A stretch of 64,000 nucleotides of DNA from Accumulibacter sp031732815 (GCF_031732815.1 NZ_JAVMKF010000304.1:1-64000); one strand, 5' to 3'. Shown: positions 34,390 to 43,988, counted from the stretch's first letter. Translations and numbers: made by a program. The notes: generated by a model from the sequence alone, not told the origin.

Positions 34390-35345
34390 GCTGCGCGCGC
34401 CCCGCCACTGTCGCTACTGCTTTGCATGACGCCGAGAAAGACGTCTTCGAGATCGGCCTGGCTCAGCCGCAGGTCGTCGATCAGGCAGCCGGATTGGCGC
34501 AACGTCGCCAAAACCGGCTCAATCTCGCCCAGGCGGCTGAGGTGGAAGCTCCAGCTCCCCTCGCCGCCAGTCGCCCGCGCGTGCAGTTCGGGCGGCAGCC
34601 GCGTCGCACCAGCCAGGCGTACCGTCAGCGTCTGCCCGGCAAAACGGGCCAGCAGGTTGCTCGTCGTGTCGAGCGCAACGATGCGCCCCTGCTTCAGCAT
34701 GGCGATCCGACTGCACAGCGCTTCCGCTTCCTCGAGGTAGTGCGTCGTCAGGATGACCGTGTGCCCATCGCGATTGAGCCGACGAATGAACTGCCACAGA
34801 CCCTGGCGCAACTCGACGTCCACGCCCGCCGTCGGCTCGTCGAGGACGATCACCGGCGGCTTGTGGACCAGCGCCTGGGCGACCAGAACGCGACGCTTCA
34901 TGCCGCCCGAAAGGCGGCGCATGTTGACTTCGGCTTTGCCGGTCAGGTCGAGGTTGGCGAGAATCTCGTCGATCCAGTCGTCGTTGCGCCGAATGCCGAA
35001 GTAGCCCGACTGGATGCGCAAGGTTTCGCGCACCGAGAAGAAGGGGTCGAAAACCAATTCCTGCGGCACGACGCCAAGCAGCCGGCGGGCAGCGCGGTAG
35101 TCGCTGACGACATCATGGCCGAGAACCTCGAGTCGGCCGGCGTCGGGACGGACGAGACCGGCCAGACAGGAAATCAGCGTCGTCTTGCCGGCGCCATTCG
35201 GCCCCAGCAGACCGAAGAACTCACCTTCGCCAATCTGCAGCGAGACGCCGGCCAGCGCCTGCAACGAAGAGAAGCGCTTCTCGACCCGATCAATCGATAC
35301 GGCAACGTTCATGCCTGGGGAGTCGACGGAGCCACCTGGCGCCAT
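34386..35345 (-). CDS. ABC transporter ATPase (YadG-like)
   Basis: 319 residues. Walker A GPNGAGKTT, Q-loop VVPQELVFD, signature LSGGMKRRV, Walker B VIVLDEPTAGVD and H-loop TTHYLEEAE: complete. A C-terminal extension of about 90 residues follows the NBD, as in drug/polysaccharide exporters of this class. ATG 35345 overlaps the mlaB stop (TGATG), favouring coupled translation; ATG 35312 is an alternative. Powers the YadH-like permease. Confidence 0.9.
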   Translation of the reverse strand: MAPGGSVDSPGMNVAVSIDRVEKRFSSLQALAGVSLQIGEGEFFGLLGPNGAGKTTLISCLAGLVRPDAGRLEVLGHDVVSDYRAARRLLGVVPQELVFDPFFSVRETLRIQSGYFGIRRNDDWIDEILANLDLTGKAEVNMRRLSGGMKRRVLVAQALVHKPPVIVLDEPTAGVDVELRQGLWQFIRRLNRDGHTVILTTHYLEEAEALCSRIAMLKQGRIVALDTTSNLLARFAGQTLTVRLAGATRLPPELHARATGGEGSWSFHLSRLGEIEPVLATLRQSGCLIDDLRLSQADLEDVFLGVMQSSSDSGGARAA

Positions 35346-35638
35346 CAGGCGAGCGGCAGGAGTTCGGACACTCCGTAGAGTTCGGCCAGGCTGAGCATGC
35401 TGGCTGGCGGGTTGACCAGGCGCACGCCGACGCCCTGCCGGGCGGCCGTGCGCAACCAGGCGAAAACAACGCTCAGGGCTGACGAATCGACCTCCTGCAC
35501 CTGACCGAGGTCGATCAGCACGCGTTCGCTCGGCGGCACAGAACGCAGGCTGTCACGGCCGGCGGCGAGCAGGTCCGCCGCGTTGCCGATGAGCATCGGG
35601 GCGCTGACGCGCAGCGTGTCGTTGTCGCGAGCAATCAT
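35345..35638 (-). CDS. mlaB: MlaB, STAS-domain subunit of the Mla lipid transporter
   Basis: 97 residues forming a STAS domain: VLIDLGQVQEVDSSALSVVF with the conserved VDSS-A signature, then LRTAARQGVGVRLVN. In E. coli MlaB binds MlaF and tunes the ATPase of MlaFEDB. It overlaps mlaC by four bases (ATGA) and the ATPase gene by one. Confidence 0.88.
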   Translation of the reverse strand: MIARDNDTLRVSAPMLIGNAADLLAAGRDSLRSVPPSERVLIDLGQVQEVDSSALSVVFAWLRTAARQGVGVRLVNPPASMLSLAELYGVSELLPLA

Positions 35639-36249
35639 TTCTTTCCGGATTCAAGCTGCTTGTTCCGGTTGACCAGCATCTGGATCAGGCCGTCGATTCC
35701 GTTGTTGCGCACCTCCTGGCCAAAGGTGTCACGGTAGTTGGTCACCAGGCTGACGCCGGCGACGATGACATCGTAGACCTTCCATGTATTTCCCTGCTTT
35801 TCCAGAGCATAGTCGAGTTGCACCGGCTTGCTGCCAGGCTGCAGGATTTCGGTCTTGATCAGGACGTCGCTCTCACCCGCCTGCAGCTTGCTCGGCTTGT
35901 AGGCAACGGTCTGGTTCTTGTACGAGGTCAGCGCGTTCGAGTAGGTCCGCACGAGCAGCGTCTTGAACTCGTCGGCGAGGCGCTTCTTCTGTTCCGGCGT
36001 TGCCTTGTTCCAGTCGCGCCCGACGGCAAGCGCGGTCATGCGCTGAAAGTTGAAATACGGCAAGACCTTGCTGTCAACCAGGTCGATCGCCTTGCGCGTG
36101 TTGCCCCCCTGAATGTCCTTGTCCTGGCGAACGATGCTCAGCACATCGTCAGTCACCTGACGGACCAGTGCATCGGGTGACACCTCCTGCGCCAGGGCGA
36201 CAGACAGGCTGAGAAAAAGGGCGACAAGGAGCGAGCAGAACGATTTCAT
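35635..36249 (-). CDS. mlaC: MlaC, periplasmic phospholipid-binding protein
   Basis: 204 residues with a signal peptide (FCSLLVALFLSLSVALA, cleavage before QEVSP). The Mla/Ttg2D fold is seen in SIVRQDKDIQGGNTRKAIDL, VLPYFNFQRMTALAVGRDWN, LLVRTYSNAL and YDVIVAGVSLVTNYR. Ferries phospholipid between MlaA in the outer membrane and MlaFEDB. ATG 36249 fits the signal peptide. Confidence 0.93.
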   Translation of the reverse strand: MKSFCSLLVALFLSLSVALAQEVSPDALVRQVTDDVLSIVRQDKDIQGGNTRKAIDLVDSKVLPYFNFQRMTALAVGRDWNKATPEQKKRLADEFKTLLVRTYSNALTSYKNQTVAYKPSKLQAGESDVLIKTEILQPGSKPVQLDYALEKQGNTWKVYDVIVAGVSLVTNYRDTFGQEVRNNGIDGLIQMLVNRNKQLESGKK

Positions 36250-36316
36250 GAGATGGTTCCCAACCAGAAAGGCTAGTGGCTTAACGCAGCATCGCCGTGA
36301 CGGACGACGACAACGA

Positions 36317-37027
36317 TCACTCCTCCGGGCGCAACCGCGGCGGGTTGCCGTCGTAAATCTCGCTGCGCCGATGCTGCAGATAGGCGTCCCTGATGTAGTT
36401 GTACTTGTCGAAGGCGGCCTCCTCGACCACCTTGTCGGTCGGCAGCAAGCCCGCCCGCACATCGATGATGCGCGTTCCCATCAGGCTGTTGCGCAGGGGA
36501 ACGCGCTCGATGCGCGCCACCGGATCGTAGAAGATGTCGACACCCCAGCCGAGCGTATCACGCGTCGTCCGCGGACCGATGATCGGCCAATAGAAGTAAG
36601 GGCCGTCGGGCACTCCCCAGCGCCCGAGCGTCTGACCAAACTCCTCGTTGTGCTTGGCCAGCCCCATTTCGCTGGCGACGTCGAAAGCGCCGCCGATGCC
36701 GACTGTCGAGTTGATCAGCACGCGCCCGACATCGGAAACCGCCTGCTCCGGCTTGCCCTGCAACAGGTTGTTGACCGCTGTCCAGCCGTCCCAGATGTTG
36801 CCGAAGAAGTTGCCGATGACCACCTTGAGCGGCAAGGGAGCGGCCGCATCGTAGCCTTGCGCGACCGGCTTGACGACGACATCGATCCCCTCATTGACGG
36901 CAAACATCGCTCGATTGAACGATTCGAAGGGGTCTTTCGGGTTATTCGCAGTCGTTGCGCAACCGCCGCAAGACAAAGCGAGCACCATCACGACAGCGGC
37001 AAGTGGAGTTGACTGGCCTTGTTTCAC
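36317..37027 (-). CDS. mlaA: MlaA (VacJ) outer-membrane lipoprotein
   Basis: 236 residues. Lipobox CGGC (Cys about 23). VacJ signatures: DPFESFNRAMFAVNEGID, LLQGKPEQAVSDVGRVLINST, WGVPDGPYFYWPIIGP and TRDTLGWGVD. Removes mislocalised phospholipid from the outer leaflet of the outer membrane. Here mlaA lies inside the operon, between mlaD and mlaC, as is common in betaproteobacteria and unlike E. coli, where it is unlinked. Confidence 0.95.
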   Translation of the reverse strand: MKQGQSTPLAAVVMVLALSCGGCATTANNPKDPFESFNRAMFAVNEGIDVVVKPVAQGYDAAAPLPLKVVIGNFFGNIWDGWTAVNNLLQGKPEQAVSDVGRVLINSTVGIGGAFDVASEMGLAKHNEEFGQTLGRWGVPDGPYFYWPIIGPRTTRDTLGWGVDIFYDPVARIERVPLRNSLMGTRIIDVRAGLLPTDKVVEEAAFDKYNYIRDAYLQHRRSEIYDGNPPRLRPEE

Positions 37028-37044
37028 TGGATTCCCTCCCTCCT

Positions 37045-37515
37045 TCAGTTGCCGCCAGGCCCTTCGGACGCCTTGTTGAACATGAACTGGCTGATCAGCT
37101 TTTCGAGCACCACGGCCGACTGTGTCTTGGCAATGGCGTCACCGGCTGCGAGCATCTTCTCATCGCCGCCGGGATCGAGGCCGATATACTGTTCGCCCAG
37201 CAGTCCGGCGGTGAGAATCAAGGCAAACGTATCCTTGGGAAAACGATAGCTGCCATCGATCTGCATGGTCACCACGGCTTCATAGCTCTGTGCGTCGAAG
37301 CGGATGTCGGTGACACGCCCGACGACGACGCCGGCACTCTTCACCGGGGCGCGCACCTTGAGACCGCCGATGTTAGCAAACTTGGCGGTAAGCGCATACG
37401 TTTCGGCGAAATTTGCCCCCGACAGATTGCCCACCTTGAGCGCCAGCACGAGCAGGGCAGCCATTCCCAGGGCGACGAAAAAACCGACCCAGAGGTCGAG
37501 TACCTTGCGACTCAT
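37045..37515 (-). CDS. mlaD: MlaD, MCE-domain subunit
   Basis: 156 residues. N-terminal transmembrane helix (LWVGFFVALGMAALLVLALKV) and one MCE domain with TAKFANIGGLKVRAPVKSAGV and SAGVVVGRVTDI, then a C-terminal ILTAGLLGEQYIGLDPGG. Forms the hexameric ring through which lipid passes. It overlaps mlaE by one base (TGATG). Confidence 0.94.
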   Translation of the reverse strand: MSRKVLDLWVGFFVALGMAALLVLALKVGNLSGANFAETYALTAKFANIGGLKVRAPVKSAGVVVGRVTDIRFDAQSYEAVVTMQIDGSYRFPKDTFALILTAGLLGEQYIGLDPGGDEKMLAAGDAIAKTQSAVVLEKLISQFMFNKASEGPGGN

Positions 37516-38327
37516 CAGGCCTCCCGGAACATGAATGAGGTCAACACGAAGTCCAGCGCCAGGATGGCGAGCGCCGACTTGACGACAGTGCTCTTGATCG
37601 AGCCAGAAACGCCTTCCGCCGTCGGTACGGCGTCGTAGCCCTCAAAGACGGCGATCAGCGAGACGGCAATGCCGAAGACGAAGCTCTTCACGATGCCACT
37701 CCAGACGTCGAAGCGAAAGTCGACCGAGGCCTGCATCTGCGACCAGAAAGCACCCTCGTCTACGCCGATGAAGACGACGCCGATCAGATAGCCGCCGAAG
37801 ACGCCGGTGCTCGAGAAGATCGCGGCGAGCAGCGGCATCGACAGCACGCCGCCCCAGAAGCGTGGGGCAACGACGCGGGCGATCGGGTTGACCGCCATCA
37901 TGTCCATCGCCGTGAGCTGCTCGGTTGCCTTCATCAGTCCGATCTCGGCAGTGATCGAAGACCCGGCGCGCGAAGCGAAAAGCAGCGCAGCGACCACCGG
38001 ACCGAGTTCGCGGACGAGCGACAAGGCGACGAGAACGCCGAGCGCCTCGGCCGAGCCATAGCGCTGCAGCGTTTCGTAGCCCTGCATGCCGAGCACCATG
38101 CCGATGAACAGGCCGGAGACCATGATGATCAGGAGCGACTGGAAGCCCGAGAAGTAGATCTCGCGCAGCGTCAGGTGCAAGCGCCGGAACGACTGCCCGG
38201 AGCAGAACAGCAGCATGACGAAGAAGCGGCTGGCGAAACCCAGTCGCTGCAGCGCGTTGTTGACCGCTCGGCCAAGGCCGCCGATGATCGCCGGCAATGA
38301 CCAGGGCTGACGCGGCGGCTGGTTCAT
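37515..38327 (-). CDS. mlaE: MlaE, permease subunit of the Mla transporter
   Basis: 270 residues, about five transmembrane helices. MlaE signatures: LLFASRAGSSITAEIGLMKATEQL, MAVNPIARVVAPRFWGG and FVFGIAVSLIAVFEGYDA. Inner-membrane part of MlaFEDB. It overlaps mlaF by four bases. Confidence 0.94.
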   Translation of the reverse strand: MNQPPRQPWSLPAIIGGLGRAVNNALQRLGFASRFFVMLLFCSGQSFRRLHLTLREIYFSGFQSLLIIMVSGLFIGMVLGMQGYETLQRYGSAEALGVLVALSLVRELGPVVAALLFASRAGSSITAEIGLMKATEQLTAMDMMAVNPIARVVAPRFWGGVLSMPLLAAIFSSTGVFGGYLIGVVFIGVDEGAFWSQMQASVDFRFDVWSGIVKSFVFGIAVSLIAVFEGYDAVPTAEGVSGSIKSTVVKSALAILALDFVLTSFMFREA

Positions 38328-39133
38328 GCGCGACCGTCCGCCAGCAGTTCGGCGGCCAGCGGAGTGGCCGGATAGTGAAAGGGAACCGGCCCGTCCGCTT
38401 CGGCGAAGACGAACTGATGCACGAACGGATGGCGGGAGGCCCGGATCTCGTCGGGCGTGCCGAGGGCGACGACCTTGCCGTCCGACATGAAGTAGATGAA
38501 ATCGACGATCAGCAGCGATTCCTGAATGTCATGAGTGACCATGATCGTGGTCGCGCCGAGCGCGTCGTTCAGCTTGCGGATCAGTTGGCCGATGACGCCG
38601 AGCGAAATCGGGTCGAGGCCGGCGAAGGGTTCGTCGTACATGATCAGCATCGGATCGAGCGAAATCGCCCGCGCCAGCGCGACGCGGCGCGCCATGCCTC
38701 CGGACAGTTCGGCCGGCATCAAGCCATGCGCCCCGCGCAGGCCGACCGCGTTGAGCTTCATCAGAACCATGTCGCGAATCAGTTCTTCCGGCAGCGTGGT
38801 ATGTTCGCGCATCTGATAGGCGACGTTGTCGAAAACCGAAATGTCGGTGAACAGGGCACCAAACTGGAAGAGCATGCCCATTCGCCGCCGCAAGGCATAG
38901 AGATCGGCACTGCTCAGCGCCGGAACCGACAGGCCGTCGACCCGAATCTCGCCGCGGCTGGGTCTGAGCTGGCCGCCGATCAGTCTGAGCAGCGTCGTCT
39001 TGCCACAGCCTGAGCCGCCCATGATGGCCACCACCTTGCCACGCGGAATCGCCAGGCTGATTCCGTTCAGGATGACCCGGTCGTCGTAAGCAAAATCAAG
39101 GTTCTCGATCTCGACGAGGTTGTCGGCAGGCAC
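38324..39133 (-). CDS. mlaF: MlaF, ATPase subunit of the Mla transporter
   Basis: 269 residues from GTG 39133 (NLVEIENLDFAYDDRVILNG). Walker A GGSGCGKTT, LSGGMARRVALARAI, Walker B LIMYDEPFAGLDP, and the H-loop VTHDIQE: intact. The upstream ATG 39163 is in frame but lies within a TATAAT hexamer (39162-39167, minus strand). If that hexamer is the -10 box, transcription starts downstream of the ATG, so GTG 39133 is the likelier start; it also fits the usual MADNLVEI-type beginning of the family. Confidence 0.9.
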   Translation of the reverse strand: MPADNLVEIENLDFAYDDRVILNGISLAIPRGKVVAIMGGSGCGKTTLLRLIGGQLRPSRGEIRVDGLSVPALSSADLYALRRRMGMLFQFGALFTDISVFDNVAYQMREHTTLPEELIRDMVLMKLNAVGLRGAHGLMPAELSGGMARRVALARAISLDPMLIMYDEPFAGLDPISLGVIGQLIRKLNDALGATTIMVTHDIQESLLIVDFIYFMSDGKVVALGTPDEIRASRHPFVHQFVFAEADGPVPFHYPATPLAAELLADGRA

Positions 39134-39161
39134 TGCGCATTTCCGGCAAAAAGGACCGTGC

Positions 39162-39167
39162 ATTATA
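39162..39167 (-). promoter_or_regulatory. TATAAT -10 element of the mla operon
   Basis: Perfect hexamer on the minus strand overlapping a possible but unlikely mlaF ATG. It gives a transcript start near 39155 and a leader of about 20 bases to GTG 39133. Confidence 0.5.
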
Positions 39168-39263
39168 CCTGAGCGCATTCATCGTCGACGTGAATTACTT
39201 GGCGCTAATATAATTGTGGAATAATGCACATTTATCGTTTTCTCCTGTGCGGACAGGCATTAC
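39164..39263. other. AT-rich divergent promoter region between mlaF and the sigma-54 activator
   Basis: Lower GC than the surroundings. On the plus strand TATAAT occurs at 39209-39214, a plausible -10 for the activator gene, with no strong -35. Confidence 0.4.
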
Positions 39264-40736
39264 ATGCGCTCACTGCCGAATCACTCAAGCCTCGACAAGC
39301 CTCTCCTGCTGCTGGTCGATGACGATCCGCTGATTTGCGACGGCTTGAGTCTGACCCTGAGCGGACGCTTCGAGGTCGTCACCAGCCAGGCGCGTTCACC
39401 CTGCCTGCAGTTGCTCCGGCAGTTGCGCAGAGCACCCGATCTGGCCCTGATCGACCTTGGCCTGCCGCCGCTGCCACATCGCCCGGACGAGGGCTTTGCG
39501 CTGATCGCCGAACTGCTCAGGCTGTCGCCCGGGATGCGCATCGTCGTCCTTTCCGGACAAAGCGACGAGGGCAACGCGCGCCACGCGCGCACGCTCGGCG
39601 CAGCGGAATTCGTCGGCAAGCCATGTCATCCGGCAGAACTGCAACAGGTGCTCGAACGCGCGCTCGCCTTCCACTCGGTTACCGGCGCCAGCGGTGCGGG
39701 CAGTGCTGGTGACGCGGGGTCACCGCTGATCGGCAGCAGTCCGGCCATCCAGAAGCTGTGGGTCCAGTTGCGCCAGTACGCCGAGCTGCCTTTCCCGGTG
39801 CTGATCGAAGGCGAGTCGGGCAGTGGCAAGGAGATCATCGCGGCGCGCTGCCTGCATCACGATACGCGCCGACGCAATCGACCGTTCCTGGCGCTCAATT
39901 GCGCCGCGATTTCACCCAACCTCGTCGAAGCGACCCTGTTCGGCTACGCCCGCGGTGCCTTTACCGGCGCCATCGCAAGCAAACCGGGCTACTTCGAAGA
40001 CGCCGGCGAAGGCACGCTGTTTCTCGACGAAATCGGTGAACTGCCGCTTGAAGTCCAGGCGAAGCTGCTGCGTGTGCTGGAAAACGGTGACTACCAGCGT
40101 CTGGGCGAAACCCAGCGGCGCGTCAGCCAGGCCCGCATCATCGCAGCGACCAATCGGGATCTGCGCCAGGAGGTGAAGTCGGGCGCCTTTCGGGCCGACC
40201 TCTACCACCGCCTGTCGGTCTGTTCGATCAGCGCACCACCCTTGCGCGAAATGGGCAACGACAAGATCGTCCTGCTCGACCACTTCCGCCGGATCTACGC
40301 CGAACAGGCGCAGCAGGCCGCCTTTACCCTGAACGATCAGGCGACCGCTCGCTGGCTCGCCTATGATTTCCCGGGCAACGTTCGCGAACTGCGCAACATC
40401 GTCATCCGCCTGACGACCAAGCATGCCGGACAGGTGGTTGATCTGGCCCGCCTGGAAAGCGAACTCGATCTGCCCGACGAACCACTGGCGAGTGCGGCGC
40501 CGAACGGCGCAAGCGGCGGCGAAACGACGAGCGAGGCGATCGTCGCTGCCGCCACGCGGCGCCTGCGCCAACGCGAACCGTTCAGCCTTGACCGTCTGCT
40601 CGCAGCGACTGAACGCGGCTACATCGAAGCTGCGCTCAAGCTGGCGCACGGCAACGTCAGTCAGGCTGCCCGACTGCTCGGCCTGCACCGGACGACGCTC
40701 TACAATCGGATGGAATCCTCAGCGCGGGAGGACTGA
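39264..40736 (+). CDS. Sigma-54-dependent response regulator of the pilus locus
   Basis: 490 residues. Receiver domain (about 14-135) with LLLLVDDDPLICDGL and phospho-Asp in LALIDLGLP (about Asp64). AAA+ domain (about 155-385): GESGSGKE, GAFTGA loop (contacts sigma-54), LFLDEIGELP and the arginine finger region FRADLYHRL. A Fis-type helix-turn-helix at the end (NVSQAARLLGLHRTTLYNRM). Its last base is the first base of the mshM ATG, so it belongs to the pilus operon. It probably drives sigma-54 promoters such as the one before the pilin at 55952 (inference). Confidence 0.92.
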   Translation: MRSLPNHSSLDKPLLLLVDDDPLICDGLSLTLSGRFEVVTSQARSPCLQLLRQLRRAPDLALIDLGLPPLPHRPDEGFALIAELLRLSPGMRIVVLSGQSDEGNARHARTLGAAEFVGKPCHPAELQQVLERALAFHSVTGASGAGSAGDAGSPLIGSSPAIQKLWVQLRQYAELPFPVLIEGESGSGKEIIAARCLHHDTRRRNRPFLALNCAAISPNLVEATLFGYARGAFTGAIASKPGYFEDAGEGTLFLDEIGELPLEVQAKLLRVLENGDYQRLGETQRRVSQARIIAATNRDLRQEVKSGAFRADLYHRLSVCSISAPPLREMGNDKIVLLDHFRRIYAEQAQQAAFTLNDQATARWLAYDFPGNVRELRNIVIRLTTKHAGQVVDLARLESELDLPDEPLASAAPNGASGGETTSEAIVAAATRRLRQREPFSLDRLLAATERGYIEAALKLAHGNVSQAARLLGLHRTTLYNRMESSARED

Positions 40737-42082
40737 TGTATCTCGATCACTTTGGTCTGCGCGAACCCCCGTTCCGCATCACGCCGCACACCGAGTTCTT
40801 CTTTTCGGGTGCCAACCGCGGCGCCACACTCGACGCACTGCTCTACGCCATTACGCACGACGAAGGTATCGTCAAGGTCAGCGGCGAGGTCGGCAGCGGC
40901 AAGACGATGCTCTGCCGAATGCTGCTCGAAAGGCTGCCGGCGAACGTCGAAACGGTCTACCTGGCCAACCCGATGCTGACGCGCGACGAGATTCCTTTGG
41001 CGCTTGCCGCCGAACTCGCTCTTCCCTTGCCGCTGGAGCGCGGCCAACTCCTGCTCGGCGCTCTGCACGATCGTCTGCTGGAGATTTACGCCGGAGGACG
41101 ACAGGTCGTCGTTCTGGTCGACGAGGCACAGGCCATGCCGCCGGAAGCGCTCGAAGAAATCCGCCTGCTGTCGAACCTCGAATCGAAACAGCACAAGCTG
41201 CTGCAGATCGTCCTCTTCGGCCAGCCCGAACTCGATCAACGCCTGAGCGCGACGGACCTGCGCCAGCTCAACGAACGCATCACGCACCGTTTCCGCCTCG
41301 CCGCGCTGTCGCGCGACGATGTCGGCGTTTACCTGGACTTTCGCCTGCGCGCCGCCGGCTACCACGGTCCCGCCCCGTTCACGCCCGCCGCGGTCCGCTT
41401 GATCAGCCAGGCTTCCGAGGGATTGACGCGAAGAATCAATATCCTCGCCGACAAGGCGCTGCTCGCGGCGTATTCCGAGGGGAAGCACGAGATCGGCCGG
41501 CGAGAGGCCATGGCGGCGATCCAGGACGCCGAGTTCAGGCCGCTTGGCGGTCGCCGCACCTCCCGCCTGATCTGGGTGGGTGGAGCAACAGTCGCCACCA
41601 TCATCGGCCTGGGCGCACTGATCGCCGCGCAGAGCGAACTGCGTCACCTGCTCCCGGCGTCGACCGACACGGGGTCGGCGACCCGCGTGCCGTCCGCAGC
41701 AGCCGGCAATCTCGAGGCGTCTGCCTCCCCCCGGCCGACGATGTCGCTCGCCGAGCGCATTGCGGCGACCGACGAGTGGCTGCAGAAGACGCCCGACAGT
41801 CACTCGTTCATCCAGTTGCTGCTCACCGACGCCGACAACGAGCGCGAAGTGGACAGCTTTATCGGCCGCCAGGCCGGCGTTCTCGATGCCCGCCAGATTC
41901 GCGTCTATCGCGCGACCATGGGAGGACGAAATCGCCTGGGCGTGATCTATGGCGATTACCCGACGCGGAGCGCGGCCAACGCCGTACTTGCGGCGCTGTC
42001 GGAAAACCTGCCAAGCGGCAAGCCTTACGTCCGCTCGGTCGGCAAGCTGCGCCAGCCACTCCGCGAAGACTCCCGGAAGTGA
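40736..42082 (+). CDS. mshM: MshM-like AAA ATPase (ExeA/GspA type)
   Basis: 448 residues. N-terminal ExeA-type AAA domain: YLDHFGLREPPFRITPHTEFFF, Walker A GEVGSGKT, VVVLVDEAQAM and the sensor region FGQPELDQRL. A transmembrane helix about 282-300, then a Ser/Ala/Pro linker and a C-terminal periplasmic SPOR-like region (HSFIQLL...RRIRVYRAT-type pattern, ending YGDYPTRSAANAVLAAL). GspA-like proteins help insert the secretin through peptidoglycan. It precedes the secretin gene, as in other MSHA loci. Confidence 0.88.
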   Translation: MYLDHFGLREPPFRITPHTEFFFSGANRGATLDALLYAITHDEGIVKVSGEVGSGKTMLCRMLLERLPANVETVYLANPMLTRDEIPLALAAELALPLPLERGQLLLGALHDRLLEIYAGGRQVVVLVDEAQAMPPEALEEIRLLSNLESKQHKLLQIVLFGQPELDQRLSATDLRQLNERITHRFRLAALSRDDVGVYLDFRLRAAGYHGPAPFTPAAVRLISQASEGLTRRINILADKALLAAYSEGKHEIGRREAMAAIQDAEFRPLGGRRTSRLIWVGGATVATIIGLGALIAAQSELRHLLPASTDTGSATRVPSAAAGNLEASASPRPTMSLAERIAATDEWLQKTPDSHSFIQLLLTDADNEREVDSFIGRQAGVLDARQIRVYRATMGGRNRLGVIYGDYPTRSAANAVLAALSENLPSGKPYVRSVGKLRQPLREDSRK

Positions 42083-42167
42083 GTTTCAAGCGCTAAAAAT
42101 CATGAACTTGTGCGCGCGCCTGAGCGTGGTATCATCACCCCATCGTCTACCCGGAGGTGAGTCGAGC

Positions 42168-43988
42168 GTGTTCGCGCCATTTTTAGGCGTCGTCCTGTCC
42201 CTGCTTCTGCTGGCAGCGTGCACGCCGACGACACTGAGCGGTGGGCCGTCGCGCGGCCATCTGCAGGATTCGGCAACCAGCGCCCGCCCCAGCGGACCGA
42301 TCCCGCAGCCTGTCCAACAAAGCGTATCGCTGCCCCGGCCGCGCGCCGTCGGCAGGACCGAGACTTATAGCGTCGTGGTCAACAACGTCAACGTGCATGA
42401 CCTGCTGTTTGCCCTGGCGCGCGATGCGCGGCTGAACGTCGACATTCATCCGGGTCTGACCGGCGAGGTGACGCTGAACGCGATCGACCAGACGCTGCAG
42501 CAATTGCTCGTGCGCATCGCCAAGCAGATCGACATGCGCTTCGAACTCGACGGGCCGAACCTGGTCGTCATGCCCGACACGCCGTACCTGAAGAACTACA
42601 CGGTCGATTACGTCAACATCGCGCGCGACGTGACCGGCACGATCTCGACCAACACGCAGATCTCGACCAGCGCGCTGGCCACCGGAGGCGGCGGCGCGGC
42701 GAATGCGAATACGTCCCGCCTGCAGATCGAAAACAAGTCGAAGAACCGCTTCTGGGAGTCGCTGGAAAAGAACCTGAAGGACTTGCTGCACGAGACCGAC
42801 AAGGTATTTCCGGAGGGCTCGACCGAGACGGTCACCGAGCAGGCGGCGACGCAGAGCACCACCGGTACCGGCGCCCCGGCACCAGTCGTCAGAGCGCCAC
42901 GCGGCAGCCCGGTGCAGCCGACGCTGGCGGCCAGTCCCAATCCCGCGACCTTGCAGAACAGCGGGGCGACGGTGGTCAAGCGCCTGACCTTCCGCGAAGC
43001 CGCGTCGGTCATCGCCAACCCGGAAGGTGGCGTGATCACCGTGCGGGCGACCAGCCGACAACACGAAAAGGTCCAGGAGTTCCTCGATCGGGTGATGGGC
43101 AGCGCCCGCCGCCAGGTGCTGATTGAAGCAACGATCATCGAGGTGACGCTGAGCGACGGCTACCAGCAGGGAATCGAATGGAGTCGCCTGCGCAGCGACA
43201 ACAGCGGTTTCACGGTCAACAAGCCGGTGCTGACGACCAATGTACCAAGCGCCGTAACGCCCTACATCATCAAGTACGGGAACACGAATCCGCTCAATCT
43301 GATGACCACGGTCGAGCTGCTGCGCACCTTCGGCACGGTCAAGGTGCTGTCCAGCCCCAAGCTGGCGGTGCTCAACAATCAGACGGCGACGCTCAAGGTG
43401 TCCGAGGACTTCGTTTACTTCAGTGTCAAACAGGACATCGTCCCCGGCAATACCAATACCAATGCAACGGTGACGACCACGACCACGCCGCAATCGGTTT
43501 CGATCGGCTTCTTCATGAGCCTGACGGCGCAGATCAGCGATAGCGGAACGGTCACCCTGAACGTTCGTCCGTCGATCTCGAGCATTGCCGAGCTGAAGCA
43601 GGATCCCAATCCCGACCTGGCCAAGAACAACATCAAGAATCTGGTGCCGCAAATCCGCACGCGCGAAATCGAGTCGGTGTTGCGCATCGAGAGCGGCGAC
43701 ATCGCCGTCCTCGGCGGATTGATGGAAGACCGCCTGGACAACCGCACCGGACGGGTGCCGGGTCTCGGCGACCTGCCGTTCATCGGCGAAGTCCTGAACA
43801 ATCGCGCCAACTCGTCGGCGAAATCGGAACTCGTCGTCCTGCTGCGCCCGACGGTGATCAGGGACGCCTCGCTGGAAGGCGATTTCAGCAATTTCCGGGA
43901 CATCCTTCCGAAAAAGGACTTCTTCCGCAGCAACCCGGTCTTCCAGCCCTTCTCGCTGCCTGAAACGACGCCGGAGCCGCTGCAGTGA
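42168..43988 (+). CDS. mshL: MshL, secretin of the MSHA-type pilus
   Basis: 606 residues from GTG 42168, chosen for the strong GGAGGTGA upstream; ATG 42102 would add a non-signal extension. Lipoprotein signal with lipobox LAAC (Cys about 18). N0 domain: VNNVNVHDLLFALARDARLN and DQTLQQLLVRIAKQ. A linker rich in Thr/Ala, then the secretin core with VLIEATIIEVTL, VLSSPKLAVLNNQTATLKVSEDF, IAVLGGLMEDR and LPFIGEVLNNR. It forms the outer-membrane pore for the pilus. The stop overlaps the mshN GTG by four bases. Confidence 0.92.
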   Translation: MFAPFLGVVLSLLLLAACTPTTLSGGPSRGHLQDSATSARPSGPIPQPVQQSVSLPRPRAVGRTETYSVVVNNVNVHDLLFALARDARLNVDIHPGLTGEVTLNAIDQTLQQLLVRIAKQIDMRFELDGPNLVVMPDTPYLKNYTVDYVNIARDVTGTISTNTQISTSALATGGGGAANANTSRLQIENKSKNRFWESLEKNLKDLLHETDKVFPEGSTETVTEQAATQSTTGTGAPAPVVRAPRGSPVQPTLAASPNPATLQNSGATVVKRLTFREAASVIANPEGGVITVRATSRQHEKVQEFLDRVMGSARRQVLIEATIIEVTLSDGYQQGIEWSRLRSDNSGFTVNKPVLTTNVPSAVTPYIIKYGNTNPLNLMTTVELLRTFGTVKVLSSPKLAVLNNQTATLKVSEDFVYFSVKQDIVPGNTNTNATVTTTTTPQSVSIGFFMSLTAQISDSGTVTLNVRPSISSIAELKQDPNPDLAKNNIKNLVPQIRTREIESVLRIESGDIAVLGGLMEDRLDNRTGRVPGLGDLPFIGEVLNNRANSSAKSELVVLLRPTVIRDASLEGDFSNFRDILPKKDFFRSNPVFQPFSLPETTPEPLQ

